Assembly (NCBI RefSeq): GCF_017329605.1 | Contig: NZ_JAFMTY010000006.1 | Coordinates: 62,001 to 126,000, forward strand | Direction of reading: 5' to 3' | Origin: Alicyclobacillus fructus | GTDB taxonomy: Bacteria > Bacillota > Bacilli > Alicyclobacillales > Alicyclobacillaceae | DNA: 64,000 bases | Part shown: piece after piece, positions 57,285 to 64,000 of the stretch | How the letters are laid out: each line of letters starts with the position of its first letter | Numbering within the stretch: the first letter of the stretch is position 1 | Translations under genes and position numbers: made by a program | Notes under the pieces: generated by a model | The model's input: only the letters and a program-made list of their open reading frames with translations | The model's database searches: none | Told to the model about the DNA's origin: nothing

Positions 57285-57665
57285 CTACAGCGCGCTGTGC
57301 AACAAACTGCACAGATACGAAAACGCGAAGACGCCGACGAGCGCACCCAGTATCCGCATCGAAGCGCGATCGCGCAACACGTGAAGGATGACGCCGAGAG
57401 CCAGGGCGACCGTATCGGCAAACAGACTGGCGACCAGCGCGTTTTCTTTCCACGCCACTGGGGTCAGTCCAAGTACGGCCAGGACCACCGATGCGGCCGC
57501 TAACACCATTGCTCCTCCCCGAAGGACGACGAAACGATCGCCTCCCGTGGGCAGCCCCCGGTAAAGCCGCCGCTGGCGCCGCTTTTGGTACGCACGAAAG
57601 TCGATCACTTGACCGCGTCGCCCCTCCGCGTCCCCTTTCGCCATCCGTTTTCGCGGGTTCTCCAT
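57285..57665 (-). CDS. Small membrane protein of unknown function
   Basis: 126 residues, not recognised. A highly basic cytoplasmic N-terminus (about 1-45, with VIDFRAYQKRRQRRLYRGL) precedes three likely membrane segments, about residues 48-68, 78-97 and 104-122. GGAGGGAGCCATC precedes the ATG. It is divergent from comM and ends 66 bases before the sucC promoter; it holds the place between sucC and yraN. No catalytic motif is seen. Confidence 0.75.
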   Translation of the reverse strand: MENPRKRMAKGDAEGRRGQVIDFRAYQKRRQRRLYRGLPTGGDRFVVLRGGAMVLAAASVVLAVLGLTPVAWKENALVASLFADTVALALGVILHVLRDRASMRILGALVGVFAFSYLCSLLHSAL

Positions 57666-57794
57666 GATGGCTCCCTCCTGAGACTCGCCTTACCTGGACG
57701 ATGCGAACGAGATTCTTCCCTACATTATGGCTCATGCACCGAGTTATTGCTATACGTAGGTTGTGAAAAGTTCCGAAAGCGAGGTGTATCAACA

Positions 57795-59258
57795 TTGCTG
57801 GGATATGCGTATGGCGCCACGCGCCACGGCGCAGACGTACAGCTGATCCGCGTGCAAGCGGACGTTGGGCCCGGGTTCCCCCGCTTCACCATGGTCGGCT
57901 TGCCGGACTCCTCGGTCAGTGAGGCGAAAGCCCGAGTCCGCTCGGCGTTTCACCACGCCGGACTGCCTTTCCCAAAAGGCCGCATCACCGTCAACCTCCA
58001 GCCGGCAGGCGTGAAAAAGCAGGGCTCTTGGCTGGATCTCGCCATCGCTGTGGCCATCCTCCGGGCCTCGTCGGCTCTGCCCTCGCAGGACGACCCCACC
58101 ATCTTCGTGGCCGAACTCGCGCTCGACGGAGCCCTGATCCCGCAGGCAGGCCTGACCGCCATCGGACTGCGCATGCGCGAAGAAGGATGGAGCTCGCTTT
58201 GTATCAGCGCGGACCAATCCCTTCCCTGGCCACTGGAAGAGCAGTTTCGGGTCGTGCGGGCCAAGCATCTCCAAGATGTCGTCGCGGAACTTCGACACCC
58301 TCGTCCTTCGTCGGAGCGGCCGTCCCGCCAAACGGCTGAAGGCCGATGGGCCGACGGAACTTGCTTCCCCCTCGTCGGACATCGCGTGGAAACGAGATTG
58401 CTCGCGATCTGCGCGGCTGGCCGGCACGCGCTGTTGCTTGTCGGGTCACCCGGGGTGGGCAAGACCACCCTGGCGGACGCGTTCGTCCATCTCCTGCCCG
58501 ATCTCACAGAGGACGAAGCCTTGGAAGTCGCAGCGTGGCACGAGATCGTGAACCCCGCGTACAGTTTCACGCTACGCCCGCCTGTCCGCAGACCTCACCA
58601 TACCGCCTCGGTTCGCACCCTCCTTGGCGGAGGACGGTTTGCGACACCCGGAGAGGTCACCTTGGCGCATCGCGGAATTCTGATCTTAGACGAGTTTCTC
58701 GAGTTCTCGCACGCGGCGCTGAACGCCCTAAGAGAGCCGTTGGATCGCGGTTCCCTTGAGTGTATGGCGAACGGCAAGCCCCTCGTGTTGCCGGCGTCAT
58801 TTACGCTGGTGGCGACCACCAATCCCTGCCCGTGCGGATATCGAGGCTATGGAGATTGCACCTGCCCCGAGACCGAAATCCGGCGGTATTGGTCGCGCTG
58901 TCCGGGGCCGGTCTTGGATCGGATCGACATCATTCACCACGTCAATCGCGAGGTGGGGCAGCACGTGGACGTCGAACCGTTCCACGTCTGGGAGAAGAGA
59001 GTGAGCACGGCCGCCGCGATTTTGGCGCGATGTCCGAGACCCGGGGAGTCTGCGATGACCGGCGCCGGGCAGAAGGCCCTGGCGCGCGCGTGCGAGCGAC
59101 TGCGGGCTTCAGAGCGCGATCGGCAAAAAATCGCCATGATTGCGTCCACCATCGCAGCACTCGAGGGGAGGGACGAGGTCCTGGCGCCGGATGTCGACGA
59201 GGCGATTATCTGGCGAAATCCGGGCTTCGCGTCTCCGGTCCGTAACGCGATGATGTAA
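57795..59258 (+). CDS. comM: YifB/ComM-family Mg-chelatase-like AAA+ ATPase
   Basis: 487 residues. The N-terminal Lon-like domain (VGLPDSSVSEAKARVRSAFH) is followed by a Mg-chelatase-type AAA+ domain with Walker A LLVGSPGVGKTTLADAF and Walker B RGILILDEFLEF, a Cys-rich loop NPCPCGYRGYGDCTC and a C-terminal lid domain. ComM proteins are branch-migration helicases that promote recombination during transformation. I chose the TTG at 57795, eight bases after GAGGTG. It is a plus-strand gene close to dprA, another transformation gene. Confidence 0.93.
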   Translation: MLGYAYGATRHGADVQLIRVQADVGPGFPRFTMVGLPDSSVSEAKARVRSAFHHAGLPFPKGRITVNLQPAGVKKQGSWLDLAIAVAILRASSALPSQDDPTIFVAELALDGALIPQAGLTAIGLRMREEGWSSLCISADQSLPWPLEEQFRVVRAKHLQDVVAELRHPRPSSERPSRQTAEGRWADGTCFPLVGHRVETRLLAICAAGRHALLLVGSPGVGKTTLADAFVHLLPDLTEDEALEVAAWHEIVNPAYSFTLRPPVRRPHHTASVRTLLGGGRFATPGEVTLAHRGILILDEFLEFSHAALNALREPLDRGSLECMANGKPLVLPASFTLVATTNPCPCGYRGYGDCTCPETEIRRYWSRCPGPVLDRIDIIHHVNREVGQHVDVEPFHVWEKRVSTAAAILARCPRPGESAMTGAGQKALARACERLRASERDRQKIAMIASTIAALEGRDEVLAPDVDEAIIWRNPGFASPVRNAMM

Positions 59259-59337
59259 GCGAAAACCTGGGGCATAGGAACAGCGATTTGAAGCAAGTTA
59301 TACGCACTGAGGTGATCGCAGGAGGGAGGGTCGGCAT

Positions 59338-60132
59338 GTGCCTCGCCGGATCGCGCTCGCGCTCATGGGACTCGCCCTATCCACGACACTCCTGGCCGAA
59401 GCCGCGCCGACCGCGCAGGCCGCGTCGAAAAAGCAAGGCAAGGTCGTGTACCTCACGTTTGACGACGGGCCGAGTCAACGCTACACGCCCAAGTTGTTGG
59501 ACATCCTGCGCGACAATCGTATTCCGGCGACGTTTTTCGTGGTGGGACACCGATGTGAACAATTTCCTGATATCGTGCGCCGCATTCAGCGGGAAGGGCA
59601 TGAGATCGGGAACCACGGCTTTGCACACTTTGATCCCAAAAAACACGGGCTGGACGAAGTCATGCTCGACATCCGCAAGACGGACACGGCGGTCGTCAAG
59701 GCGTGCGGGACCAAACCCGTATACTACAGGCCCCCGTACGGTTCCATCGACGCCAAGGAAATCGAATGTGTGCACAAACTCGGGCATCCGATTGCCCTGT
59801 GGACGGTAGACTCCCTGGATTGGAAGGCCAAGTCCGCAAACGCGATTGTGACTCAGGTCGAGCGGCACGCGCGCGACGGCTCCATCATTCTGTTTCACGA
59901 CGGCATCAGCCCAAGCCGATACACCGTCGAGGCGATGCCGCGCATCATCCGCGACTTTCGCCGGGATGGCTACACGTTCAAGACACTGCCCGTCGACGAC
60001 TCACTCCGGGTAGAGGCGTTCGTGCCGAAAATCGACGACCGTGCCCTGGCGCCACGTGACGCCCACGACGTCCACAGCAAACGCCGACCAACGGTCGGCG
60101 CGAGCCGCGTATGCCGACAGGGTCGCGACTAA
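59338..60132 (+). CDS. Secreted polysaccharide (peptidoglycan) deacetylase, NodB type
   Basis: 264 residues. Signal peptide (RIALALMGLALSTTLLAEAA) then a NodB domain with all motifs: VYLTFDDGPS (catalytic and metal Asp), NHGFAH (HxxxH), RPPYG, ALWTVDSLDW and IILFHDG. It probably removes acetyl groups from peptidoglycan amino sugars, as PdaB or PgdA-like enzymes do. The GTG start follows GGAGGG. The last 40 residues, Arg- and Val-rich, are outside the fold and lie antisense to the yraN end over 132 bases. Confidence 0.93.
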   Translation: MPRRIALALMGLALSTTLLAEAAPTAQAASKKQGKVVYLTFDDGPSQRYTPKLLDILRDNRIPATFFVVGHRCEQFPDIVRRIQREGHEIGNHGFAHFDPKKHGLDEVMLDIRKTDTAVVKACGTKPVYYRPPYGSIDAKEIECVHKLGHPIALWTVDSLDWKAKSANAIVTQVERHARDGSIILFHDGISPSRYTVEAMPRIIRDFRRDGYTFKTLPVDDSLRVEAFVPKIDDRALAPRDAHDVHSKRRPTVGASRVCRQGRD

Positions 60133-60363
60133 TCGCGCAATCTGCGCTGGGCGCAGGGCGGAGATGGGATGGTCTCCAATCGGCGATGTCCGCGTCTTGA
60201 CTTCAACGGCGACGAGTTCCTGATCGTTTTCCGCGATCAGGTCGAGCTCGCCGAAGCGAGTTCTCCAATTTCGCTCGATCACGTACCAACCGAGGCAACG
60301 CTCAAGGTATTGGCTGACAAAGAACTCCCCAAAAGCCCCCAGTTCGCGTCGATCCGACGGCAT
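60001..60363 (-). CDS. YraN-family (UPF0102) predicted endonuclease-like protein
   Basis: 120 residues of the UPF0102 family, which has a restriction-endonuclease-like fold. Core motifs: RRELGAFGEFFVSQYLERCL, IERNWRTRFGELDLIAEND and LVAVEVKTRTS, with the D-ExK-like site in GELDLIAE and VEVKTR. Biological role is unknown. It lies four bases after ylqH, and its 3' end overlaps the deacetylase gene on the other strand. Confidence 0.92.
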   Translation of the reverse strand: MPSDRRELGAFGEFFVSQYLERCLGWYVIERNWRTRFGELDLIAENDQELVAVEVKTRTSPIGDHPISALRPAQIARLVATLSAYAARADRWSAFAVDVVGVTWRQGTVVDFRHERLYPE

Positions 60364-60367
60364 GCCA

Positions 60368-60625
60368 TCACGCCCTGCGGTATCGGTAGATATAGGCCAA
60401 GATCTCGGCCACCGCTTGATACATCTCGGGAGGAATCACCTGATCGACGTCGAGATGAAACAATGCGTCGACCAATTCGCGTTGCTCCAAGATGGGCACA
60501 TCATGATCTTCTGCCACGCGGAGCATGGCTTTTGCCACTTCTTCTGAGCCCTTGGCAACAACACGAGGTGCAACGTCGCGCTGCGCGTCGTAACGCAGTG
60601 CGACGGCTCGTTTAGGAGGTTGCAT
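60368..60625 (-). CDS. FlhB C-terminal-domain homologue (YlqH type)
   Basis: 85 residues equal to the cytoplasmic FlhB domain downstream of the NPTH cleavage site, with no membrane part and no NPTH. PRVVAKGSEEVAKAMLRVAE and IPPEMYQAVAEILAYIYRYR align with the FlhB encoded at 27393-28478 (PQVVAKGADFVAQEIRRRAE; IPPDLYQAVAEVLAYVYRMR). YlqH and FhlX-like proteins can substitute for part of FlhB in other bacteria. I chose the ATG at 60625, nine bases after AAGGGGG; earlier ATGs abut that site. It overlaps the upstream FliK-like gene by 14 bases. Confidence 0.88.
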   Translation of the reverse strand: MQPPKRAVALRYDAQRDVAPRVVAKGSEEVAKAMLRVAEDHDVPILEQRELVDALFHLDVDQVIPPEMYQAVAEILAYIYRYRRA

Positions 60626-61754
60626 CGCCATCATCCCCCTTAGCGGTGACCGTCCACGACGTGAGATCCCATCCACACGCCTTCAGCGAAGGCGCCACGT
60701 GGGGCTCCGCCGCCTGCAGGTACTTGAGAAACGGCGCATCTGGCGGACAGATGATGTTCACGTGCAGCGCGGGCCTTTGCGCCGTGAGTACGCATGTCAA
60801 GGCGCGTCCGTCGAGCTCGAGATCGAGACGGAGACGATGCACGAGCTTGCCTTTCGGCCCCATGCGGGTCCGGCGCTCCGCCCGCCAACGGATGGCCAGC
60901 GAATGATCACGCCGAACAGACTCTGGGATGCAAAATAACCCGCCGCCCCGGCGATCAAATGGGTGGGGAGCCACCGATGCAAGAAGGCGGTCCAGGAGAA
61001 CCCAGTTGGTGAGTTTGGCCTGATCGGCCGGTTCGGCCACCTGATGAATCCAATCGCGGCCCATCGAAGCGAATGAAATCAGCGAAGATCCGGGATGTTC
61101 CCGAAGGCGAATGGTCGAGTTTCCTTCAGCCGATCGGGCGAGTTGGCGCATCACAGACCATAGATGTTTCACCGTTCCGGCGAGAACCCCATCCACCACT
61201 TGACCACTTTCAGGCGGATGCGCTTCATCCATGGATTGGACTCGGCCAGTTGGACGCTCTCCTTCCACCCCTCCAGATGCGCGCTCGCCACCCGGCGCTC
61301 GGGACGTGATCAGCGCGGCACTTGCGGACATCTCGTCCCCGCGGCTCTCGTGAGTCGCAGTTTCAGAGTTCTGCACGGCCGAATCGCGCAGCTCACCGCC
61401 GGTTGGGTTTTTCGCCGCATTCGACTCCCCTTCGAGTTGTCCACCAGGTTCACGCACAGGTTGAAGCGACTCCCACACCCTGTCAGCCAGGAGGAGATTC
61501 AGCAGCGCCGTCCTCCATCCCCGCTCACTGGTCCACAGCGCCTCGTCACGGACGATCTCGTAGGGTACGAGGTCCGAAGCTTCGGCCAAACCATCCGAAG
61601 GCGGCTCATGCTCGGGGCGCGAAACGGCCTCCGCGTCCAAAATGCGGGATGTACCGCGATCCGTTCGCTCCGAATGGGTAGGTGGGGCGCGATCGACGGC
61701 GCGCGTCATGGGCCCGAGTTCGGTTGGCGCCGTCCGGCGGATGCTAGGATCCAT
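60612..61754 (-). CDS. YlqG-type protein with FliK-like C-terminal domain
   Basis: 380 residues, function unknown. The first 170 residues are hydrophilic and low in complexity, rich in Glu, Arg, Ser and Gly. The C-terminal part, from about 290 (GKLVHRLRLDLELDGRALTC, LHVNIICPPDAPFLKYLQAA and PSLKACGWDLTSW), has the alternating strand pattern and final helix of the FliK Flg_hook domain, though it is diverged. Position between rnhB and the FlhB-like ylqH matches B. subtilis ylqG. The ATG follows GAGGAGGGCG and overlaps rnhB by 11 bases. A FliK-FlhB-like pair is inferred. Confidence 0.75.
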   Translation of the reverse strand: MDPSIRRTAPTELGPMTRAVDRAPPTHSERTDRGTSRILDAEAVSRPEHEPPSDGLAEASDLVPYEIVRDEALWTSERGWRTALLNLLLADRVWESLQPVREPGGQLEGESNAAKNPTGGELRDSAVQNSETATHESRGDEMSASAALITSRAPGGERASGGVEGERPTGRVQSMDEAHPPESGQVVDGVLAGTVKHLWSVMRQLARSAEGNSTIRLREHPGSSLISFASMGRDWIHQVAEPADQAKLTNWVLLDRLLASVAPHPFDRRGGGLFCIPESVRRDHSLAIRWRAERRTRMGPKGKLVHRLRLDLELDGRALTCVLTAQRPALHVNIICPPDAPFLKYLQAAEPHVAPSLKACGWDLTSWTVTAKGDDGDATS

Positions 61755-62391
61755 AGTTTACGCCCTCCTCGTTCAGGCAGGCCCGCACGGGCCCGAACGA
61801 CAGTCGGTGCACCACAGAAGGTCCCAGGCGCCTCAGAGCTTCCAAGTGCGCACGTGTCCCGTAACCGACGTGTTCGGAAAAGCCATAGCCAGGAAAACCC
61901 TCGTCCAATTTCGCCATGAGATCGTCCCGAAACACCTTTGCGATGACGGAAGCCGCGGCAATGGGCAACGATCGCGCGTCGCCGTCCACCACGGGCAACA
62001 CCGGAACGCGGTGCCGAAAGGCCCGATTTCCATCGACCAGCGCGAGCGCCACGGGAACGTCCAAGGCGTCCAGTGACCTCCGCATGGCGAGATGGGTAGC
62101 TTGCAAGATGTTCAGGCGATCGATTTCTTCAGGGCTCGCCATGCCCACGCCGATCCCCAACGCCCGTGACCGGATGCGCTCCGCCAGGCGCCGGCGCACG
62201 TCTGGCTTCACCTGCTTAGAATCCATGACATCGCCGAGTTCGCGATACGTGTTCACGTCCATCGGCAGGACGACGCTGACCGCGACGACAGGTCCCGCAA
62301 TGCATCCCCGACCGACCTCATCGACACCGGCTGTTATACATCCGCCGCTCAACGCCAGATCCAGGCGATAACGCCTCATCCATGCCTCCAT
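61744..62391 (-). CDS. rnhB: Ribonuclease HII
   Basis: Removes RNA from RNA-DNA hybrids and single ribonucleotides from DNA. 215 residues; active-site motifs AGVDEVGRGCIAGPVVAVSV (Asp, Glu), LALVDGN (Asp) and IAAASVIAKVFRDDLM (Asp). GAGGAGGTGTCGG precedes the ATG. It lies between rbgA and ylqG, as in B. subtilis. Confidence 0.96.
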   Translation of the reverse strand: MEAWMRRYRLDLALSGGCITAGVDEVGRGCIAGPVVAVSVVLPMDVNTYRELGDVMDSKQVKPDVRRRLAERIRSRALGIGVGMASPEEIDRLNILQATHLAMRRSLDALDVPVALALVDGNRAFRHRVPVLPVVDGDARSLPIAAASVIAKVFRDDLMAKLDEGFPGYGFSEHVGYGTRAHLEALRRLGPSVVHRLSFGPVRACLNEEGVNYGS

Positions 62392-62471
62392 CCGACACCT
62401 CCTCGCTGTGAGTCTACCTCGCCCGAGGACGACTTCGCCATCGCGCCGAAGAGAATTCCTTTGCTGGTGTC

Positions 62472-63362
62472 TTAGGATGCGTGCACGTCTTCAGGCCACT
62501 CCAGTGTGACGGGACCGAGTTTGCCTTCCTGAAGGTCGCGAAGCACCATCTTCGCCACGCGTTCCTCGTCGACCAGCCCGCCGCTTGCGAGCGCCCCGCG
62601 CATGCGGCCGATCCGCTCAACCCACGGTTGCACCAGGGGCCACACCTCCTGAACATTGGTCCACAGGACGGGTTGCTCGATCGACAGGCCGTAACGCTCT
62701 TCCAGGCGTTCAGGATACCTCTGGCTCATGTACGCCAGCACGTACGCGCCGACTTCGTAGGCCTCAAAGATCTCTTCCTTGACGGCACCGCTCGCGGCAA
62801 GTTTCAATCCCTGCTCCTCGGTGGCAAGCTTGGGCGCAAGAACACCCGGCGTGTCCAAGAGCTCCGTGCCTCCCACGCGGATCCACTGCAGAGCGCGCGT
62901 GATGCCCGGTCGATTCCCCGTCTTGGCCACTGCCCGTCCGGCCAACTGATTGACGAAAGAAGACTTCCCCACGTTAGGAATCCCGCAGATCATGCCGCGC
63001 GTGATCACGCGCTCAATGCCGCGCGCGCGCGCCCGATGCACCTTCGACCTCACAAGATCGTCCAGCGCCCGCTTGAACCCTTGAACGCCTTGACCCGTTC
63101 TCGCATTCACCTGAATGGCCGTCACGCCGTTGCGTTGAAACCAAGTCACCCAAGCTTCCGTCCGATAGGGATCGGCCAGATCGACCCGGGTCAAGACCAG
63201 GAGCCTAGGTTTGCCGCGCGCGAGTTCGTCAAGAACCGGACTGCGACTGGACAGAGGCAACCGCGCATCGGCCAATTCGACGATCACGTCCACGCCGCGC
63301 AGTTGCTCCGCCATCAGGCGCTTCGCCTTCGCCATGTGTCCAGGATACCATTGAATAGGCAA
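62472..63362 (-). CDS. rbgA: Ribosome biogenesis GTPase RbgA (YlqF)
   Basis: Circularly permuted GTPase needed for late 50S assembly. 296 residues; G4 is LTRVDLAD, G1 is GIPNVGKSSFVNQLAG, and G3 is DTPGVL; N-terminus PIQWYPGHMAKAKRLM. I chose the TTG at 63362, six bases after AAGGTGAT, which gives the family N-terminus; an ATG six codons upstream is poorly spaced. It follows the rplS terminator by 32 bases, so transcription must reach it by read-through or an internal promoter. Confidence 0.96.
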   Translation of the reverse strand: MPIQWYPGHMAKAKRLMAEQLRGVDVIVELADARLPLSSRSPVLDELARGKPRLLVLTRVDLADPYRTEAWVTWFQRNGVTAIQVNARTGQGVQGFKRALDDLVRSKVHRARARGIERVITRGMICGIPNVGKSSFVNQLAGRAVAKTGNRPGITRALQWIRVGGTELLDTPGVLAPKLATEEQGLKLAASGAVKEEIFEAYEVGAYVLAYMSQRYPERLEERYGLSIEQPVLWTNVQEVWPLVQPWVERIGRMRGALASGGLVDEERVAKMVLRDLQEGKLGPVTLEWPEDVHAS

Positions 63363-63394
63363 ACACCTATCACCTTCCATGTCCTCGATGCATG

Positions 63395-63423
63395 AAAAAA
63401 GCGCAGGACAGTCCCTGCGCTTT
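63395..63423 (-). terminator. Intrinsic terminator after rplS
   Basis: A perfect 10-bp stem, AAAGCGCAGG and CCTGCGCTTT, with a 6-base loop, followed on the minus strand by a T-run (63395-63400). It lies nine bases after rplS and probably lowers expression of rbgA and genes beyond. Confidence 0.9.
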
Positions 63424-63431
63424 GGGGCGTC

Positions 63432-63776
63432 TTACCGCCGAATTTCTGCAATCCGCGCCGCCTTGCCAGATAGGCCGCGAAGATAATGCAACTTCGCACG
63501 GCGCACTTTCCCGCGACGGACGACTTCAATCTTGTCCACCTTCGGAGAATGCAGCGGAAACGTCCGTTCGACGCCGACCCCGTACGAAACCTTTCGCACC
63601 GTGTAGGTTTCGCTGATTCCGCTGCCGCGGCGGCGAATCACGACGCCTTCAAACACCTGGATGCGTTCACGGCCGCCTTCGCGGACTTTCACGTGAACCC
63701 GCACCGTGTCGCCCGGGCGGAAATCCGGAATGTCTTTACGGAGTTGGTCTTCCACCACTGAACGTAGCAAGTTCAT
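63432..63776 (-). CDS. rplS: 50S ribosomal protein L19
   Basis: 114-residue L19, at the 30S-50S interface. [60 protein letters not shown] and the end [19 protein letters not shown] are typical. I chose the ATG at 63776 after AAGGGAGG. Own promoter at 63844 and a possible L19 leader; terminator directly after. Confidence 0.98.
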   Translation of the reverse strand: MNLLRSVVEDQLRKDIPDFRPGDTVRVHVKVREGGRERIQVFEGVVIRRRGSGISETYTVRKVSYGVGVERTFPLHSPKVDKIEVVRRGKVRRAKLHYLRGLSGKAARIAEIRR

Positions 63777-63789
63777 GGTAGACCTCCCT

Positions 63790-63831
63790 TCCCAGCCAGT
63801 GTTCATGCCCCGATGGACAGAGGACCACTGT
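63790..63831 (-). ncRNA. Possible L19 leader hairpin
   Basis: Between the promoter and rplS the transcript can pair CAGTG (63826-63830 on the minus strand) with CACTG (63797-63801), enclosing a smaller CCTCTGTCCATCGGGG element. Firmicute rplS genes commonly carry a short autoregulatory L19 leader here; the match is by position and layout. Confidence 0.45.
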
Positions 63832-63843
63832 GATTACCCGGAA

Positions 63844-63849
63844 CATTAT
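63844..63849 (-). promoter_or_regulatory. Probable -10 element of the rplS promoter
   Basis: A perfect TATAAT on the minus strand, about 70 bases upstream of rplS and after the preceding gene's terminator. The -35 region at 17 bases (TGGCGT) is weak. Confidence 0.6.
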
Positions 63850-63919
63850 AGCCTACTCATTCGATGAACGCCAGGCTTTTTTCGACACGGCGCGCACCGA
63901 TGACCGCCATTCGCCACAA

Positions 63920-63948
63920 ATGAAAATCGGGCGCCTTCTGACGCCCGA
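63920..63948 (-). terminator. Intrinsic terminator of the gene upstream of rplS
   Basis: TCGGGCG and CGCCCGA form a 7-bp GC-rich stem with an 8-base loop, followed on the minus strand by TTTTCATTTG. It should end the transcript of the gene entering from the right edge. Confidence 0.75.
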
Positions 63949-63954
63949 CTGCGT

Positions 63955-64000
63955 TCACCGAACGGATTGGCCATGGCGTTTGCGCGTGACCTTGGACGTG
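63955..64000 (-). CDS. 3' end of an upstream gene, possibly trmD (partial)
   Basis: One minus-strand frame from the window edge reads TSKVTRKRHGQSVR and then a TGA stop at 63955-63957, just before an intrinsic terminator. trmD normally precedes rplS, so this may be its tail, but 14 residues are too few to identify it. Confidence 0.35.
   Translation of the reverse strand, partial: TSKVTRKRHGQSVR

Overview
The window reads as a GC-rich member of the Bacillales; its gene order follows the Bacillus subtilis block rplS - rbgA - rnhB - ylqG - ylqH - yraN - sucCD - dprA - topA - trmFO - xerC - hslVU - fla/che operon - rpsB - tsf - pyrH - frr - uppS - cdsA - dxr - rseP - polC - rimP - nusA - rnpM - ylxQ - infB. 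Almost all genes lie on the minus strand, so transcription runs from high to low coordinates. High GC, dense overlapping genes, frequent GTG/TTG starts and a complete flagellar set suggest an Alicyclobacillus-like thermoacidophile, but genus is an inference; no rRNA, tRNA, IS element, phage or CRISPR was seen.

Regions, in transcription order. (1) 64.0-59.3 kb: the end of an upstream gene (probably trmD), rplS with a promoter, a possible L19 leader and a terminator, then rbgA, rnhB, a FliK-like protein (ylqG), an FlhB-like mini-protein (ylqH) and yraN, facing a plus-strand polysaccharide deacetylase. (2) 59.3-50.6 kb: comM (plus), a small membrane protein, sucCD with a strong terminator, dprA, then three genes not found at this place in B. 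subtilis: an L,D-transpeptidase, a LysM/SleB-type wall hydrolase under a clear c-di-AMP (ydaO) riboswitch, and a plus-strand MYG1-family protein with a structured leader. (3) 50.6-44.3 kb: topA-trmFO-xerC-hslV-hslU, ending in an intrinsic terminator; codY, normally next, is missing. (4) 44.1-18.4 kb: a continuous 25 kb flagellar/chemotaxis operon flgB-C-fliE-F-G-H-I-J-ylxF-fliK-flgD-TIGR02530-like-flgE-flbD-fliL-M-Y-cheY-fliO-P-Q-R-flhB-A-F-G-cheB-A-W-C-D-swrB-like. It lacks sigD between cheD and the swrB-like gene, and its CheB lacks the receiver domain. (5) 18.4-5.7 kb: rpsB (own promoter), tsf, pyrH, frr, uppS, cdsA, dxr, rseP, polC, a VOC protein and pheA, coupling translation, RNA turnover, cell-wall lipid and isoprenoid synthesis and replication. 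(6) 5.7-1 kb: typA (plus), divergent from the rimP-nusA-rnpM-ylxQ-infB operon; both divergent promoters can be read in the sequence, and infB runs off the window.

No stretch over 300 bases lacks a gene. The least ordinary parts are the ylqG/ylqH pair, the 50.6-53.8 kb insertion with its riboswitch and structured leader, the missing sigD and codY, the receiver-less CheB, and two unusually long gene overlaps (ylxQ/infB and deacetylase/yraN).
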